Of a stretch of 64,000 bases of DNA, positions 32,560 through 41,640 are shown in pieces. The translations under genes were made by a program, and so were the position numbers. A model generated the notes under the pieces. The model was not told the origin of the DNA. It saw only the letters and a program-made list of their open reading frames with translations, and ran no database searches. Source of the DNA: Corythucha ciliata (taxonomy: Eukaryota; Arthropoda; Insecta; Hemiptera; Tingidae); contig CM075941.1 of NCBI GenBank assembly GCA_038030265.1, positions 48,112,164 to 48,176,163 on the forward strand. The letters are read 5' to 3'. Numbering within the stretch: the first letter of the stretch is position 1; each line of letters starts with the position of its first letter.

Positions 32560-32901
32560 CGCCCTTGATATCAAGATCTATACTGATTGAGTACCTATAC
32601 TGATTCCAGAAGTCACGGGTTCGGTTTCTGTTCGGGCTTCGCAGGCCGAGTCCATCCGTTACGTTACCAACAGAGTAGGGTGTAACGAGTAACGAAGTTG
32701 AGTTTTTCAGTAACTTTTTAACGAGTAGCGACAAAAACGTTTTGTCACCCTTTTGCCCACACATGTCGTGTGGCTCTTTCTCCGCCGTCACCCTTCCGGT
32801 TGTTTTCCTTTTTTATTTTGGTGGCTGGCAGTGCGTGTGCTCGCTCGCACGTAATAAATAAAGCCTCCAGCTAAAAGCAAAAAAAAAAAAAAAAAAAAAA
32901 C
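32560..32901 (+). mobile_element. Retroposon-like 3' end with AATAAA and poly-A
   Basis: Ends in ACGTAATAAATAAAGCC, about 20 bases, then a run of ~22 A (32879-32900), the form of a reverse-transcribed polyadenylated RNA. Upstream at 32617, GGGTTCGGTTTC resembles a pol III B box, so a tRNA-derived SINE is possible, but no A box was identified. A GTAACGAGTAACGA stretch lies at 32681-32695. Could also be a processed pseudogene end. Confidence 0.45.
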
Positions 32902-35900
32902 AAAGATGGAATGCGACAAGTAAACATCAGATTGCAAGGGGGTTGACGGGCAAGGTGCGGAAAGAGATTAGGTTTGCCATAATTTAATAATAAGGTCGAC
33001 GGCACCGCCCCCGCCCCCCAACCATTATTTTTTCATGACTTGTCTACCGTCTTCATCCTTCCCACGCCCCGTCGTCGGGAAAACTCTATTATTTCAGTAT
33101 AAAAAAACAAAAAAAAAAACACCGCTCGTCTTTTCACTCTCGCCTATAAATACTATATACGTACAGCCCGGAGCGGATCGATATACATTTTTTTTCCACT
33201 TTCCCAATACTTTACGGGTCTTTTAATAACTTTAGCCTGGTAGGTAGTTCATAAAAATAAAAACGGACAAAACAAGAACGCCTACCAATAGAGATAGAGG
33301 CTCTTTTAAAGGGAAATTCGTCTTCTCCGCCCCACAAAAGTTCCCCCTGACAAGAAACAAAAAAAAAGCTTCAAACTCGCCCAGGGATTGAATTCCCTCA
33401 AGTCCACAAGAAGCCACTAGTACTCAACCCCTTTCCTTCAATCTAGCCAAAGTAAATTGCTCCACGGAGAATTCAATGTTGTTAGAAGAATAACGCTTTA
33501 CCGAGGTTTTTCCCTCCGATATTGCCCAAAGGTGAAAAGTATGTAATGTTGTAATAAACTTTGGACCGTTATTGGCGATTGTAGCTAAGGGATACGATAT
33601 CTGGTGGCGTTTCAGAGAAATATTCAGTCCGGTACTCCATGTGATTTGTTGTTGCCGTTTGACAACAAACTACAACAAAGGATTTCTACAATGAGGAAGT
33701 TCGTGAATCAAAAGTGTTGGTCAGTGACACTTTTTTTTTACTGTGAACTACGGCTAAATAATCCGACGGTGACGAGGAGGCATCGATATTGAACCTTTGG
33801 CAACACCGAATCAAGAAAACAAGACGGTTATGCGGGTGCGCAGTACACCCGTACAGAAACTTTCACTGTCGGCTAGTAGAAGTAGTAGAGTACCGGTTTC
33901 ATTATCACACGACACTAGCGCCGCTAGTGATAGCTACAATTGCCAACAGTGGAAGAAATGATTTTACGTTGCTGTTTATTTAATTCCTTTCCGCTATTTT
34001 ATTTCCAGATTTCTCTGTCGCGGGCTTAAACGACCGGCCTTCTTTTATTTATTGTTCTTAGTAATGAAATTTCGCATGAAAAAACTCCTTCCCCCTATCC
34101 TGTCACTGTTTTTAAAATTACCCAGTGGAAACCCTCAACGCTGAGATTCAAATACAAAACAATTCAGTCGTACTGACCACACAACTTGAGATAATCTTGG
34201 CATAATTCGTGACTGTGGCGTGGGAGAGCGGAGCAGGAGAGGATGGAATAAAAACATTTCCCCCCTTTTACGATTCATTTAAATAATGATGGGCTATTTT
34301 CCTCGCCCCCGAAGAACATTTACATATAAATTTCCACCCATTTAGGAAGAGCTTGGATGTGGATGATGGAGTGCAAAGAGTGGGTGCGGGGTTGAGGAGG
34401 TTATCGTTATTTTTCACGTCAAAAGTGTGCTGACCAAAGTGCGGGAAATGACTTTTACAACGACTTTCACCTTTTTTGGGTTGTCGCTCGTTCAATTCCA
34501 TTGTTTTGTTCCATGTGAGACGTGATTACAATACTGGGGTGGGGTGGGGGCTCAGGTGTGGTGTAAAAACGGGTGGAAACACACCAGTAATAAGGCAAAC
34601 GCAAGACGAACGATTCCCATTAGGAAGGGGATTGTAAACGACTTTACTTTTTGGACCCTCTCCCACTCATTTGCACCGTCAACATAAACAAAAGTGTCAA
34701 GGCACAAACCTTTGCAGCAAAACTCCTTTTCCCCTTTGGGGGAAAAGTCAGAGGCCCTTCTCGGTCTTGAAATAAGAGATAGTTTTGGTTGAAACGATTG
34801 ATTGATAGTTTCCCTTTAAATTAGAGAGGAGAGTGTGAAAGTTTTGAGCATTCTGGTCGATAACCCCCCGCCCCCCTTCAACCAGTATTCCAGTTCCACA
34901 AAGTGTTGTGTTTCTTAGCACAAAACAACAATTATCGAACTAAAGTTCCACAAGAAGGTAGTTTTGGGAGAGGACGGTTTTCCCACTTCTCACTTCACGC
35001 CAACTATCGTTTAAATCAGTGCATTTATCAGGTGGGATAATTATAGAAGCCGGTCCTGAGATTTTGAACGTGGGCTCCAGAAAAAAAAAATCAAACAAAA
35101 AAAACAAACGGAAAGCATGCAATGGTTTAGTCCTGTTATTAATGGAATTTCTTCTAAAGTTTTTTTCTCTTCCAAGGATTTATTACTTTTCCCTTCGTAC
35201 AACTGTGATAAGCGGTGGAGCAATGAATAGGAGGGATGGTGGGGGTAAATGAGGACCTTTGGATCCTATTCCATCCATCCCCCGGCCTATATCTTCGTTA
35301 CGTTGGTTGCTATTATATACGAAGCGTCACTCACTTAAGAATTGTGGCTTTGTTCGAATTTAATCAAGTGCATAATGAATTATACCCCGCCCCCCCCGGG
35401 CTTACGTCGCGTCCCCTCCTGATAGCACTCCGTATACAACGTGTTTCTACACACGTCGTCTTTATACGAATCGAGAGGATGGGGAAAAGTAGTGTTTCCC
35501 CCTAAATTGTTTCATAATTAATTTTTATCTCTATACCCCATTTTATACTTCCATGTTTCCCCGCCTAGGAAATGGAAGTATGGAGTTGTAGACCACAAAC
35601 TTTTTTGAACCATACAGCCATGGTGTTTTTTAACGGATGCATTTCGGGCCCATTCCCAGTGCCCCTCATCAGCATTATCGCTTCACCTCTAAGGCCAAAC
35701 ACACACACACACAAAAAAGAAAAGAAAATCGAGTCCGAGATGACTTCTATTCCTGATTCGTAACCTCAGAAAGGTTGAAAAAAGTAGTTTTCGGCACACT
35801 ATCGCGTCGGTCTGTCGCTTTTTTCCCAATAAATTCCCGTTAAAATGAAATCCTGGCCATTTCTTGGTATCAGAAGCACAAATCTGGCCTTTGTATTGAG

Positions 35901-35950
35901 AGAGAGAGAGAGAAAAAAAATCATTTATCGGACATGTTCTCCTCTTACCA
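32902..35950. other. Long non-coding region
   Basis: About 3 kb of mostly single-copy-looking sequence. Seen: short homopolymers, CA (35699-35713) and GA (35900-35914) microsatellites, a GGGGTGGGGTGGGGG patch (34538-34553), and a palindrome-like CACTAGCGCCGCTAGTG at 33913. No splice-bounded exon or protein motif recognised. Confidence 0.5.
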
Positions 35951-35956
35951 GAAGGT

Positions 35957-36014
35957 CGCCGTGCTAGGAGCTCGGATTCAGGGAAAAATTATTTCGCCGA
36001 CGAGCCCCTAGCAC
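35957..36014 (+). repeat. Hairpin repeat, isolated copy
   Basis: GTGCTAGGAGCTCG ... CGAGCCCCTAGCAC, with the same ~30-nt centre (AAAAATTATTTCGCCGA) as the copies at 3775 and 4291. The outer parts of the unit are missing. Confidence 0.65.
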
Positions 36015-36090
36015 CGTGGTTCTCAACCTTTTCACGGTCACGCCTCCCTTGGATCATGTACATTTGTTGCCCCCCCCCCCCCGAACAATT
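36011..36090 (+). mobile_element. hAT terminus remnant
   Basis: CACCGTGGTTCTCAACCTTT then TCACGGTCACGCCTCCCTTG resembles the widespread hAT terminus CAGTGGTTCTCAACCTTTTT. No matching right end or target duplication found. Confidence 0.45.
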
Positions 36091-36589
36091 GCATTGTATT
36101 GTTATTCTCGTTTATTTAAACAGACATGTTAAAGACCCGAAACCAGGAATAGCTTCGATTTTGGTCAAACCACGAAGGGACGCACCCCGTTATGGGCCAC
36201 TAGCACACTTTTCAGGACTTTTCGAACGGCAGTGGTCACGTAATCGAAAACTCGTAAGTGCAACAAAGAGTCTCCACGCCCAAGGGCCAAAAAAAAAAAA
36301 AAAAAAAAGTGGCAAGGCCAAACGCTCATTTATAACCACTTTTAAGGGCAATAATGACAGTCCCCTTTGGGGCATTTTGATCGGAACGGGACCTAACTAC
36401 CAGGTCCGTGGAGAGAATATTCGAGCCCAGGAACGAAAATCAATGAGACCCTTTCATCTTGGTGAGTAGCCACTCGCAGCCAAACTTCAAAACCACCAAG
36501 AAGGCCCCAACACAGTACACAATGACACCATAGGGCCCAACCGAAGCCATGGGACAACCTCAGCGAAGCTGATATTACAGTAGAACTTC
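36091..36589. other. Non-coding stretch
   Basis: Contains a run of ~20 A at 36289-36308. The right part grades into diverged minisatellite units. No gene recognised. Confidence 0.4.
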
Positions 36590-38120
36590 CGACGACAGCA
36601 AACGTCTCAAGCACAATGAAGGCCCAGGCACAGCAAAAGTCCAACCACAGAGGTCCAACCACAGCAAAGCTCCAACCCCAGCAAAGGTCAAACCACAGCA
36701 AAGGCCCAACCACAGCAAAGGTCTAACCATAGCCAAGCTCAAACCACAGCGTAGGTCGAAGCACTGCAAATGTCCAACCACTGCAAAGGGCCAACCACAG
36801 CAAAGGTCCTCCAACCGCTGCAAAAGTTTACCCACAGCAAAGGTCCAACCACAGCAAAGCTCAAACCACATCAAAGATCCAACCCCAGCAAAGGTCCAAC
36901 CACAGCAAAGGTCCTCCAACCGCTGCAAAAGTTTACCCACAGCAAAGGTCCAACCACAGCAAAGCTCAAACCACATCAAAGATCCAACCCCAGCAAAGGT
37001 CCAACCACAGTATAGGTCCAACCACAGCAAAGGTCCAACCACAGCAAAGGTCCAACCACAGCAAATGTCCAACTACAGCAAAGGTCCAACCATAGCAAAG
37101 GTCCAACCACAGCGTAGGTCGAAGCACTGCAAAAGTCAAACCATAGCAAAGGTCCAACCACAGCAAAGGTCCAACGACAGCAAAGGTTCAACCACAGCAA
37201 AGATCCAGCCACAGCAAAGGTCCTCCAACCACTGCAAAAGTTTAGCTACAGCAAAGGTCCAACCACAGCAAATGTCCAACTACAGCAAAGGTCCAACCAC
37301 TGCAAAGGTCCAACCACAGCAAAGATCCAACTACAGCAAAGGTCCAACCACAGCAAAGCTCAAACCACATCAAAGATCCAACCCCAGCAAAGGTCCAACC
37401 ACAGTATAGGTCCAACCACAGCAAAGGTCCAACCACAGCAAAGGTCCAACCACAGCAAATGTCCAACTACAGCAAAGGTCCAACCATAGCAAAGGTCCAA
37501 CCACAGCGTAGGTCGAAGCACTGCAAAAGTCAAACCATAGCAAAGGTCCAACCACAGCAAAGGTCCAACGACAGCAAAGGTTCAACCACAGCAAAGATCC
37601 AGCCACAGCAAAGGTCCTCCAACCACTGCAAAAGTTTAGTTACAGCAAAGGTCCAACCACAGCAAAGATCCAACTACAGCAAAGGTCCAACCACGGCAAA
37701 GGTCCAACCATAGCCAAGCTCAAACCACAGCGTACGTCGAAGCACTGCAAAAGTCCAACCATATCAAAGGTCCAACCACAGCAAAGGTCCAGCGACAGCA
37801 AAGGTTCAACCACAGCAAAGATCCAGCCACAGCAAAGGTCCTCCAACCACTGCAAAAGTTTAGCTACAGCAAAGGTCCAACCACAGCAAATGTCCAACTA
37901 CAGCAAAGGTCCAACCACTGCAAAGGTCCAACCACAGCAAAGATCCAACTACAGCAAAGGTCCAACCACGGCAAAGGTCCAACCATAGCCAAGCTCAAAC
38001 CACAGCGTAGATCGAAGCACTGCAAAAGTCCAACCATAGCAAAGGTCCAACCACGGCAAAGGTCTAACCATAGCCAAGCTCAAACCACAGCGTAGGTCCA
38101 AGCGCTGCAAAAGTCCAACC
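36590..38120. repeat. 17-bp minisatellite with 394-bp and 105-bp higher-order repeats
   Basis: About 90 units of GGTCCAACCACAGCAAA with common variants (CAAAGCTCAAACCACAT, ATGTCCAACTACAGC, GTCGAAGCACTGC). Blocks repeat at two larger scales. A 105-bp block starts at 36805 and again at 36910, and a 394-bp block at ~36976-37212 recurs at 37370-37606. Both equal whole numbers of 17-bp units plus a 3-bp insertion in the GGTCCTCCAACC variant. A third, more diverged block follows at 37690-38110. Minus-strand frames stay open, giving a 17-residue pattern (WLDLCCGWTFAVVGPL); these are repeat artefacts. Confidence 0.92.
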
Positions 38121-38279
38121 AGGATTGTGCCTTCTTCCCGCCCCGGTGGAACGCCCTTTAGGGCGCAGTACCAGAATGCCGGACTGAGCGGCCGGGAAGT
38201 GACCCGGCACGTGGGGGGAGTCAGCCAATTGGTGATGTGTGGACGGGCCATGTTCAAGTGCGTAAACACCAGTGGTCAG
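38121..38279. other. GC-rich insert between arrays
   Basis: GC-rich sequence, including GGAACGCCCTTTAGGGCGC, with no clear identity. Its minus frame has a run of coding-like residues but no recognisable motif; a small LINE relic is possible. Confidence 0.3.
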
Positions 38280-39380
38280 CTTACCGGTTTAAGTCGCGAA
38301 TAGCCATGTTTGGCCATTTTTTACTTTGTTGAGCAAATAGCCATTTTTTGAAATACACAAATCGTCATTTTGCACCATCTGCAGCCTCCTTGAAGGGCGC
38401 AAATGATCAGTTTGACAATTTATAAAGCTGTATAATTAATAATAGTATGCCATGTTCTCCGCCAATTTAGAGCCTGAACAGTCAGTTTTGCCTTTTCATA
38501 GAGTGCGAATAGTCAGTTTGCCATTTCTAGTGCACAAATTGTTAGTATATGGCCATTTACATGGAGAAATAGCTAGTGTGAAATTTTCATGGCATGAATA
38601 GTCAGTTTTGCCGTTTTTAGAGCAGGAATTGCGCTAATAAATCGCTGTTTTCAGGGCACATAGGGTCAGTATTGACTATTTCAAGGCTTGAATAGCCATA
38701 ATTGTTATTTTTAGGGCACATAGAGTCAGTTTTCTCTGTTATAGGCGCGAATAGTACGTCCCAAGCCAAGGCGAGAAAGGTCAACTTGGCCATTCAGGGC
38801 CGGAGTCACCTATTCAGGCATTTTAGAGCGCGATTCGTCAGTTTATCCATTTTTAGAGCTCGTAAAGTCAGTTCATTAGCAATTTTTAGGGTTCAAAACT
38901 TCAAATAGTCCATCAGTCCAAGGCCATGGAAGTTTGACAACTCCACGATTGTCAATGTTGCCATTTTCAGGGAAGGAATAATCTTTTTAGGCATTTCCAG
39001 GGCGTGTGAAGTCATTTTGTCCGCTTTCAGGACCTCGATAATTAGTCCGTCAAGCCGAAAGCGCGTATTTGGTCACATTTATTCACGAGAATGGACAGTA
39101 TGACCATTTCTAGCGCGCCAATGGTCGATTTAGCTACAATCGGAGCGTGAATATTGATCTTTTCAGGCATTTTTAGAAGTTCACCAATCGCCAGTTTAGA
39201 CTATTTTTAGCTGCGCAGTTTGTTCTAGCTATTTTTAGGGCGCGCCAAGTCAATTTACCCATTTTCAAATTCGAATCGTCGGTTTTGTATTTTTGGGCGC
39301 GAGTTTAGTCAGTTTATAGTGCCGTTTTTATAGTGGGAATAGCTAGTTTTAACTACTTTTAGGCAGCAAATGGCTGTCAA
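38280..39380. repeat. Satellite B array
   Basis: Degenerate ~30-bp units (AGGGCGCGAATAGTCAGTTT / TGCCATTTTTAG), same family as 15760-16640, highly diverged. Confidence 0.72.
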
Positions 39381-39606
39381 GCCATTTTTCTAGTAGATGG
39401 CAGCACACCTTTTCTTTAGCCCCTCCCTTGGCAAATCCTGAATCCACGTCGGTCCGCGAAAGTGGTATTTTATGACGCAAAAACGGCGAAATTGGTATCT
39501 GAGTATTATGTCATCCTTGAGAAATTCGCGAAATTGATTTGTTAATAGCGAAATCCGGGAAATGATTGTTTTAGTGAGCTTCGACAAAACACTATGTGAT
39601 TGTGAT

Positions 39607-39731
39607 TGTCCTGAAGGATTTATACTTCCAGAATTTATTTAGGGGTGGGCAACTGCGCCACTAAATCTGCGCTTTCGAGTCTAGGGGAGGGGAACTGCCT
39701 ATTCCTCCACCCCTCTGGCTACACCCATGAT
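39607..39731. repeat. Dispersed repeat, copy 2 (transposon end)
   Basis: Matches 67-190 (AGGGGTGGGCA, GTCTAGGGGAGGGGAACTGC, CTCTGGCTACACCCATGA). It lies at the edge of a satellite region here too. Confidence 0.6.
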
Positions 39732-39748
39732 TGTTTCCTTGTTGTTAT

Positions 39749-39875
39749 GTCCGTTTCATTGTTTCTTGAGTGCTACACTTTTGAAGGAAGTTATCTGGTT
39801 TCATTCAATGTTTCAAGTAAGTCAATGAGATCACATGATTTTCAACACTAGTGCAACAATAGAAAAACAATGGAA
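39749..39875 (+). mobile_element. Short TIR element, copy 1 of 3
   Basis: Starts GTCCGTTTCATTGTTTCTTG and ends CACTAGTGCAACAATAGAAA then AACAATGG, the ends being inverted relatives. It aligns throughout with 40357-40491 (GAGTGCTACACTTTTGAAG, GTCAATGAGATCACAT). Confidence 0.65.
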
Positions 39876-40006
39876 GCTACTGTAACCGTGCAACAAGAAG
39901 CTGCCTACCTAGTAGGTATCAGCCGAACTACCAACCGGTTTTGGGCGGACAAGCCCTCGTTGTTGTTCGCTCCGATTGAATCAAGTCACCAATTTATAGA
40001 GGAACT

Positions 40007-40137
40007 GGGAGTCAACCATGAGCTGGCGTAAAAATACCGTCAAAACGCGGTATCTATGGCTTTATACATTATTTGTGATAGAGCGTCCTTAGTTACCGCT
40101 TGCGTTAATTTTTTAACGCTAGCTCATGGTTGACCCC
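40007..40137. mobile_element. 131-bp TIR element (GGGAGTCAACCATGAGCT)
   Basis: GGGAGTCAACCATGAGCTGG followed by CGTAAAAA is matched inverted at the right end by TTTTTAACGCTAGC and TCATGGTTGACCCCC. Arms are ~27 nt with two or three mismatches. No coding sequence and no clear target duplication. Confidence 0.65.
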
Positions 40138-40230
40138 CTGAACGGTTAAATAATAAAATTGGATTTATTCACAATGAAATAAAAACGTGGAACGCGAGAA
40201 AACAGGGAAACTCCAAAGTCTTAATCAAAA

Positions 40231-40356
40231 GGTCTCTTCCATCGATTTTCTAGTGCTGCTCCAGTGTAGAGAGACATGTGATCTCGTTGAATTATTTTGA
40301 AAAATTTAATGAAACGAGATGACTTTCTTCAAAAGTGCAGCACTCCCGAAGCAATA
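40231..40356 (-). mobile_element. Short TIR element, copy 2 of 3 (reverse orientation)
   Basis: GGTCTCTTCCATCGATTTTC at the left and CTTCAAAAGTGCAGCACTCC near the right show it is the reverse of the following copy. It meets that copy head to head at 40356/40357, making a near-palindrome of about 260 bp. Confidence 0.65.
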
Positions 40357-40491
40357 GGTCCGTTCCATTGTTTGGCGAGTGCTACACTTTTGAAGAAAAT
40401 CATCTGGTTTCATTTAATTTTTCAAAACAAGTCAATGATATCACATTACTTCCTACACTAGTGCAGCACTAGCAAAACAATGGAATGGACC
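40357..40491 (+). mobile_element. Short TIR element, copy 3 of 3
   Basis: The left end GGTCCGTTCCATTGTTTGGC and the right end AGCAAAACAATGGAATGGAC then C are inverted repeats of ~30 nt. The interior includes GAAAATCATCTGGTTTCATT. Non-coding; MITE-like. Confidence 0.7.
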
Positions 40492-40597
40492 TAAAGTTAA
40501 GCTGAAATTTCCTGACATAGACGTGGCAACACCGCATAATGTGACAAGTGACCTTGACCGCAAGTGCAGTGTTGAAGTAAGAGTCCTTCTTCCCAAC

Positions 40598-40718
40598 TGT
40601 CCTAGAATTATAAATTGTTGATTTCTCCCCTCTACTTTTGTTTATCTTCACATGACTTCCCTTAAATTTATTTAGTTTGTTTTGAACCTTATTCAGCAAA
40701 AGGTCTATCTTTACTACA
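40598..40718 (+). repeat. Gypsy-3 5' LTR
   Basis: Starts TGTCCTAGAAT, ends CTTTACTACA, 121 bp. It matches the joined 3' LTR (44307-44343 plus 47321-47412) except that CGAATAAA is missing here and a few bases differ. Confidence 0.85.
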
Positions 40719-40719
40719 A

Positions 40720-40740
40720 TTATTCGTTCAAAACAAACTA
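40720..40740 (+). promoter_or_regulatory. Putative self-priming site of Gypsy-3
   Basis: These 21 bases are a perfect reverse complement of 47359-47379 inside the 3' LTR. The last 15 (40726-40740) are the reverse complement of 40673-40687 inside the 5' LTR, which has lost eight bases. The site begins one base after the LTR. Tf1/sushi-type elements prime reverse transcription by folding the 5' end of their own RNA onto such a site. Function here is inferred; complementarity is seen directly. Confidence 0.6.
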
Positions 40741-40766
40741 GGCCGTGATTTCGTCTAACAATCACG

Positions 40767-41640
40767 ATGGACAAGCAATTACGACCAGAAAGATTCGATG
40801 TTCAACCAAACTCAAACCCCTCGGCGCAAGATTGGAAACACTGGCTCCGCACTTTCACAAATTTCGTCGCATCAGCTAGAGCATCTGATGAAGATAAATT
40901 ACAGCTTCTGGTCAACTACGTGTCGCCTTCCGTTTACGACACTGTAAGTGAGTGTCCCACTTTTGACTCAGCCATAAACACTCTCAACAGTATTTACGAC
41001 AAGCCCACCAATGAAATTTTTTCCCGCCACGTCCTTGCTTCTCGTGTTCAATTGTCAGGCGAGACGGTAGATGACTACTTGTTAGCCCTAAATCAACTAA
41101 GTAAATCGTGTCAATTTAAATCCGTTACATCTACAGAGTATCCGAAGAATGTATCCGAGACTCATTCATTCGAGGGCTTAATTCAAATTCCATACGACAG
41201 CGATTACTCGAAAACAATTCATTGACATTATCTGAATCAACGAAACAAGCTCGAGATCTTGAAATGGCCCAAACCCAAGCACAATCTTACCCCTCTCACA
41301 GCGTTTCTTTCACTGCTGCTCGAGATACTCATACTCGTACACCTGTCGAGTCGGTTTTCCCCTCGGATATAGCAGCTGCAGTATCACCCAACTCCCAAAA
41401 ATGTTATTTTTGTGGCTACGCTAGACACCCTCGTACCAAATGTCCCGCTCGTGATTCGGATTGCTTGAAATGTGGAAAAAGAGGTCACTTCCAGTCTGTC
41501 TGCAAGTCAGCTGCAAAAAGAGTCAGTTCGCCTCCTAAATCTCATCAGTCGGCTTCTATTTTAGCTTCTTTACCCGTTAGCCTTGAGAAATCTTCCACAA
41601 CTGTCGAAATCAACTCCCACTTAGTGACAGCCAGCACTCA
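40767..41640 (+). pseudogene. Gypsy-3 gag with two zinc knuckles
   Basis: Starts at the ATG at 40767 (MDKQLRPERFDVQ), 49 bases after the 5' LTR. The capsid-like region contains DWKHWLRTFTNFVASARASD and HVLASRVQLSGETVDDYLLA, common in animal gypsy gag proteins. The frame is lost around 41160-41225, and the second part (from 41222) carries CYFCGYARHPRTKC and CLKCGKRGHFQSVC, two intact C-x2-C-x4-H-x4-C knuckles. Another shift near 41630 separates this from the protease. In intact relatives gag and pol are often one long frame; here three frames are needed. Confidence 0.82.

Noticed and set aside
32600..32660. A true tRNA gene
   Set aside because: Only a B-box-like stretch; no acceptor stem, A box or anticodon arm found.
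36575..37897. Several overlapping minus- and plus-strand frames encoding WLDLCCGWTFAVVGPL-type or HSKGPTTAKVQP-type repeats
   Set aside because: The 17-bp unit is not a multiple of three and lacks stops in most frames, so frames stay open with a 17-residue period on both strands. No start context or domain.
36590..38120. CRISPR array
   Set aside because: Units are continuous 17-bp repeats with no unique spacers; the genome is eukaryotic.
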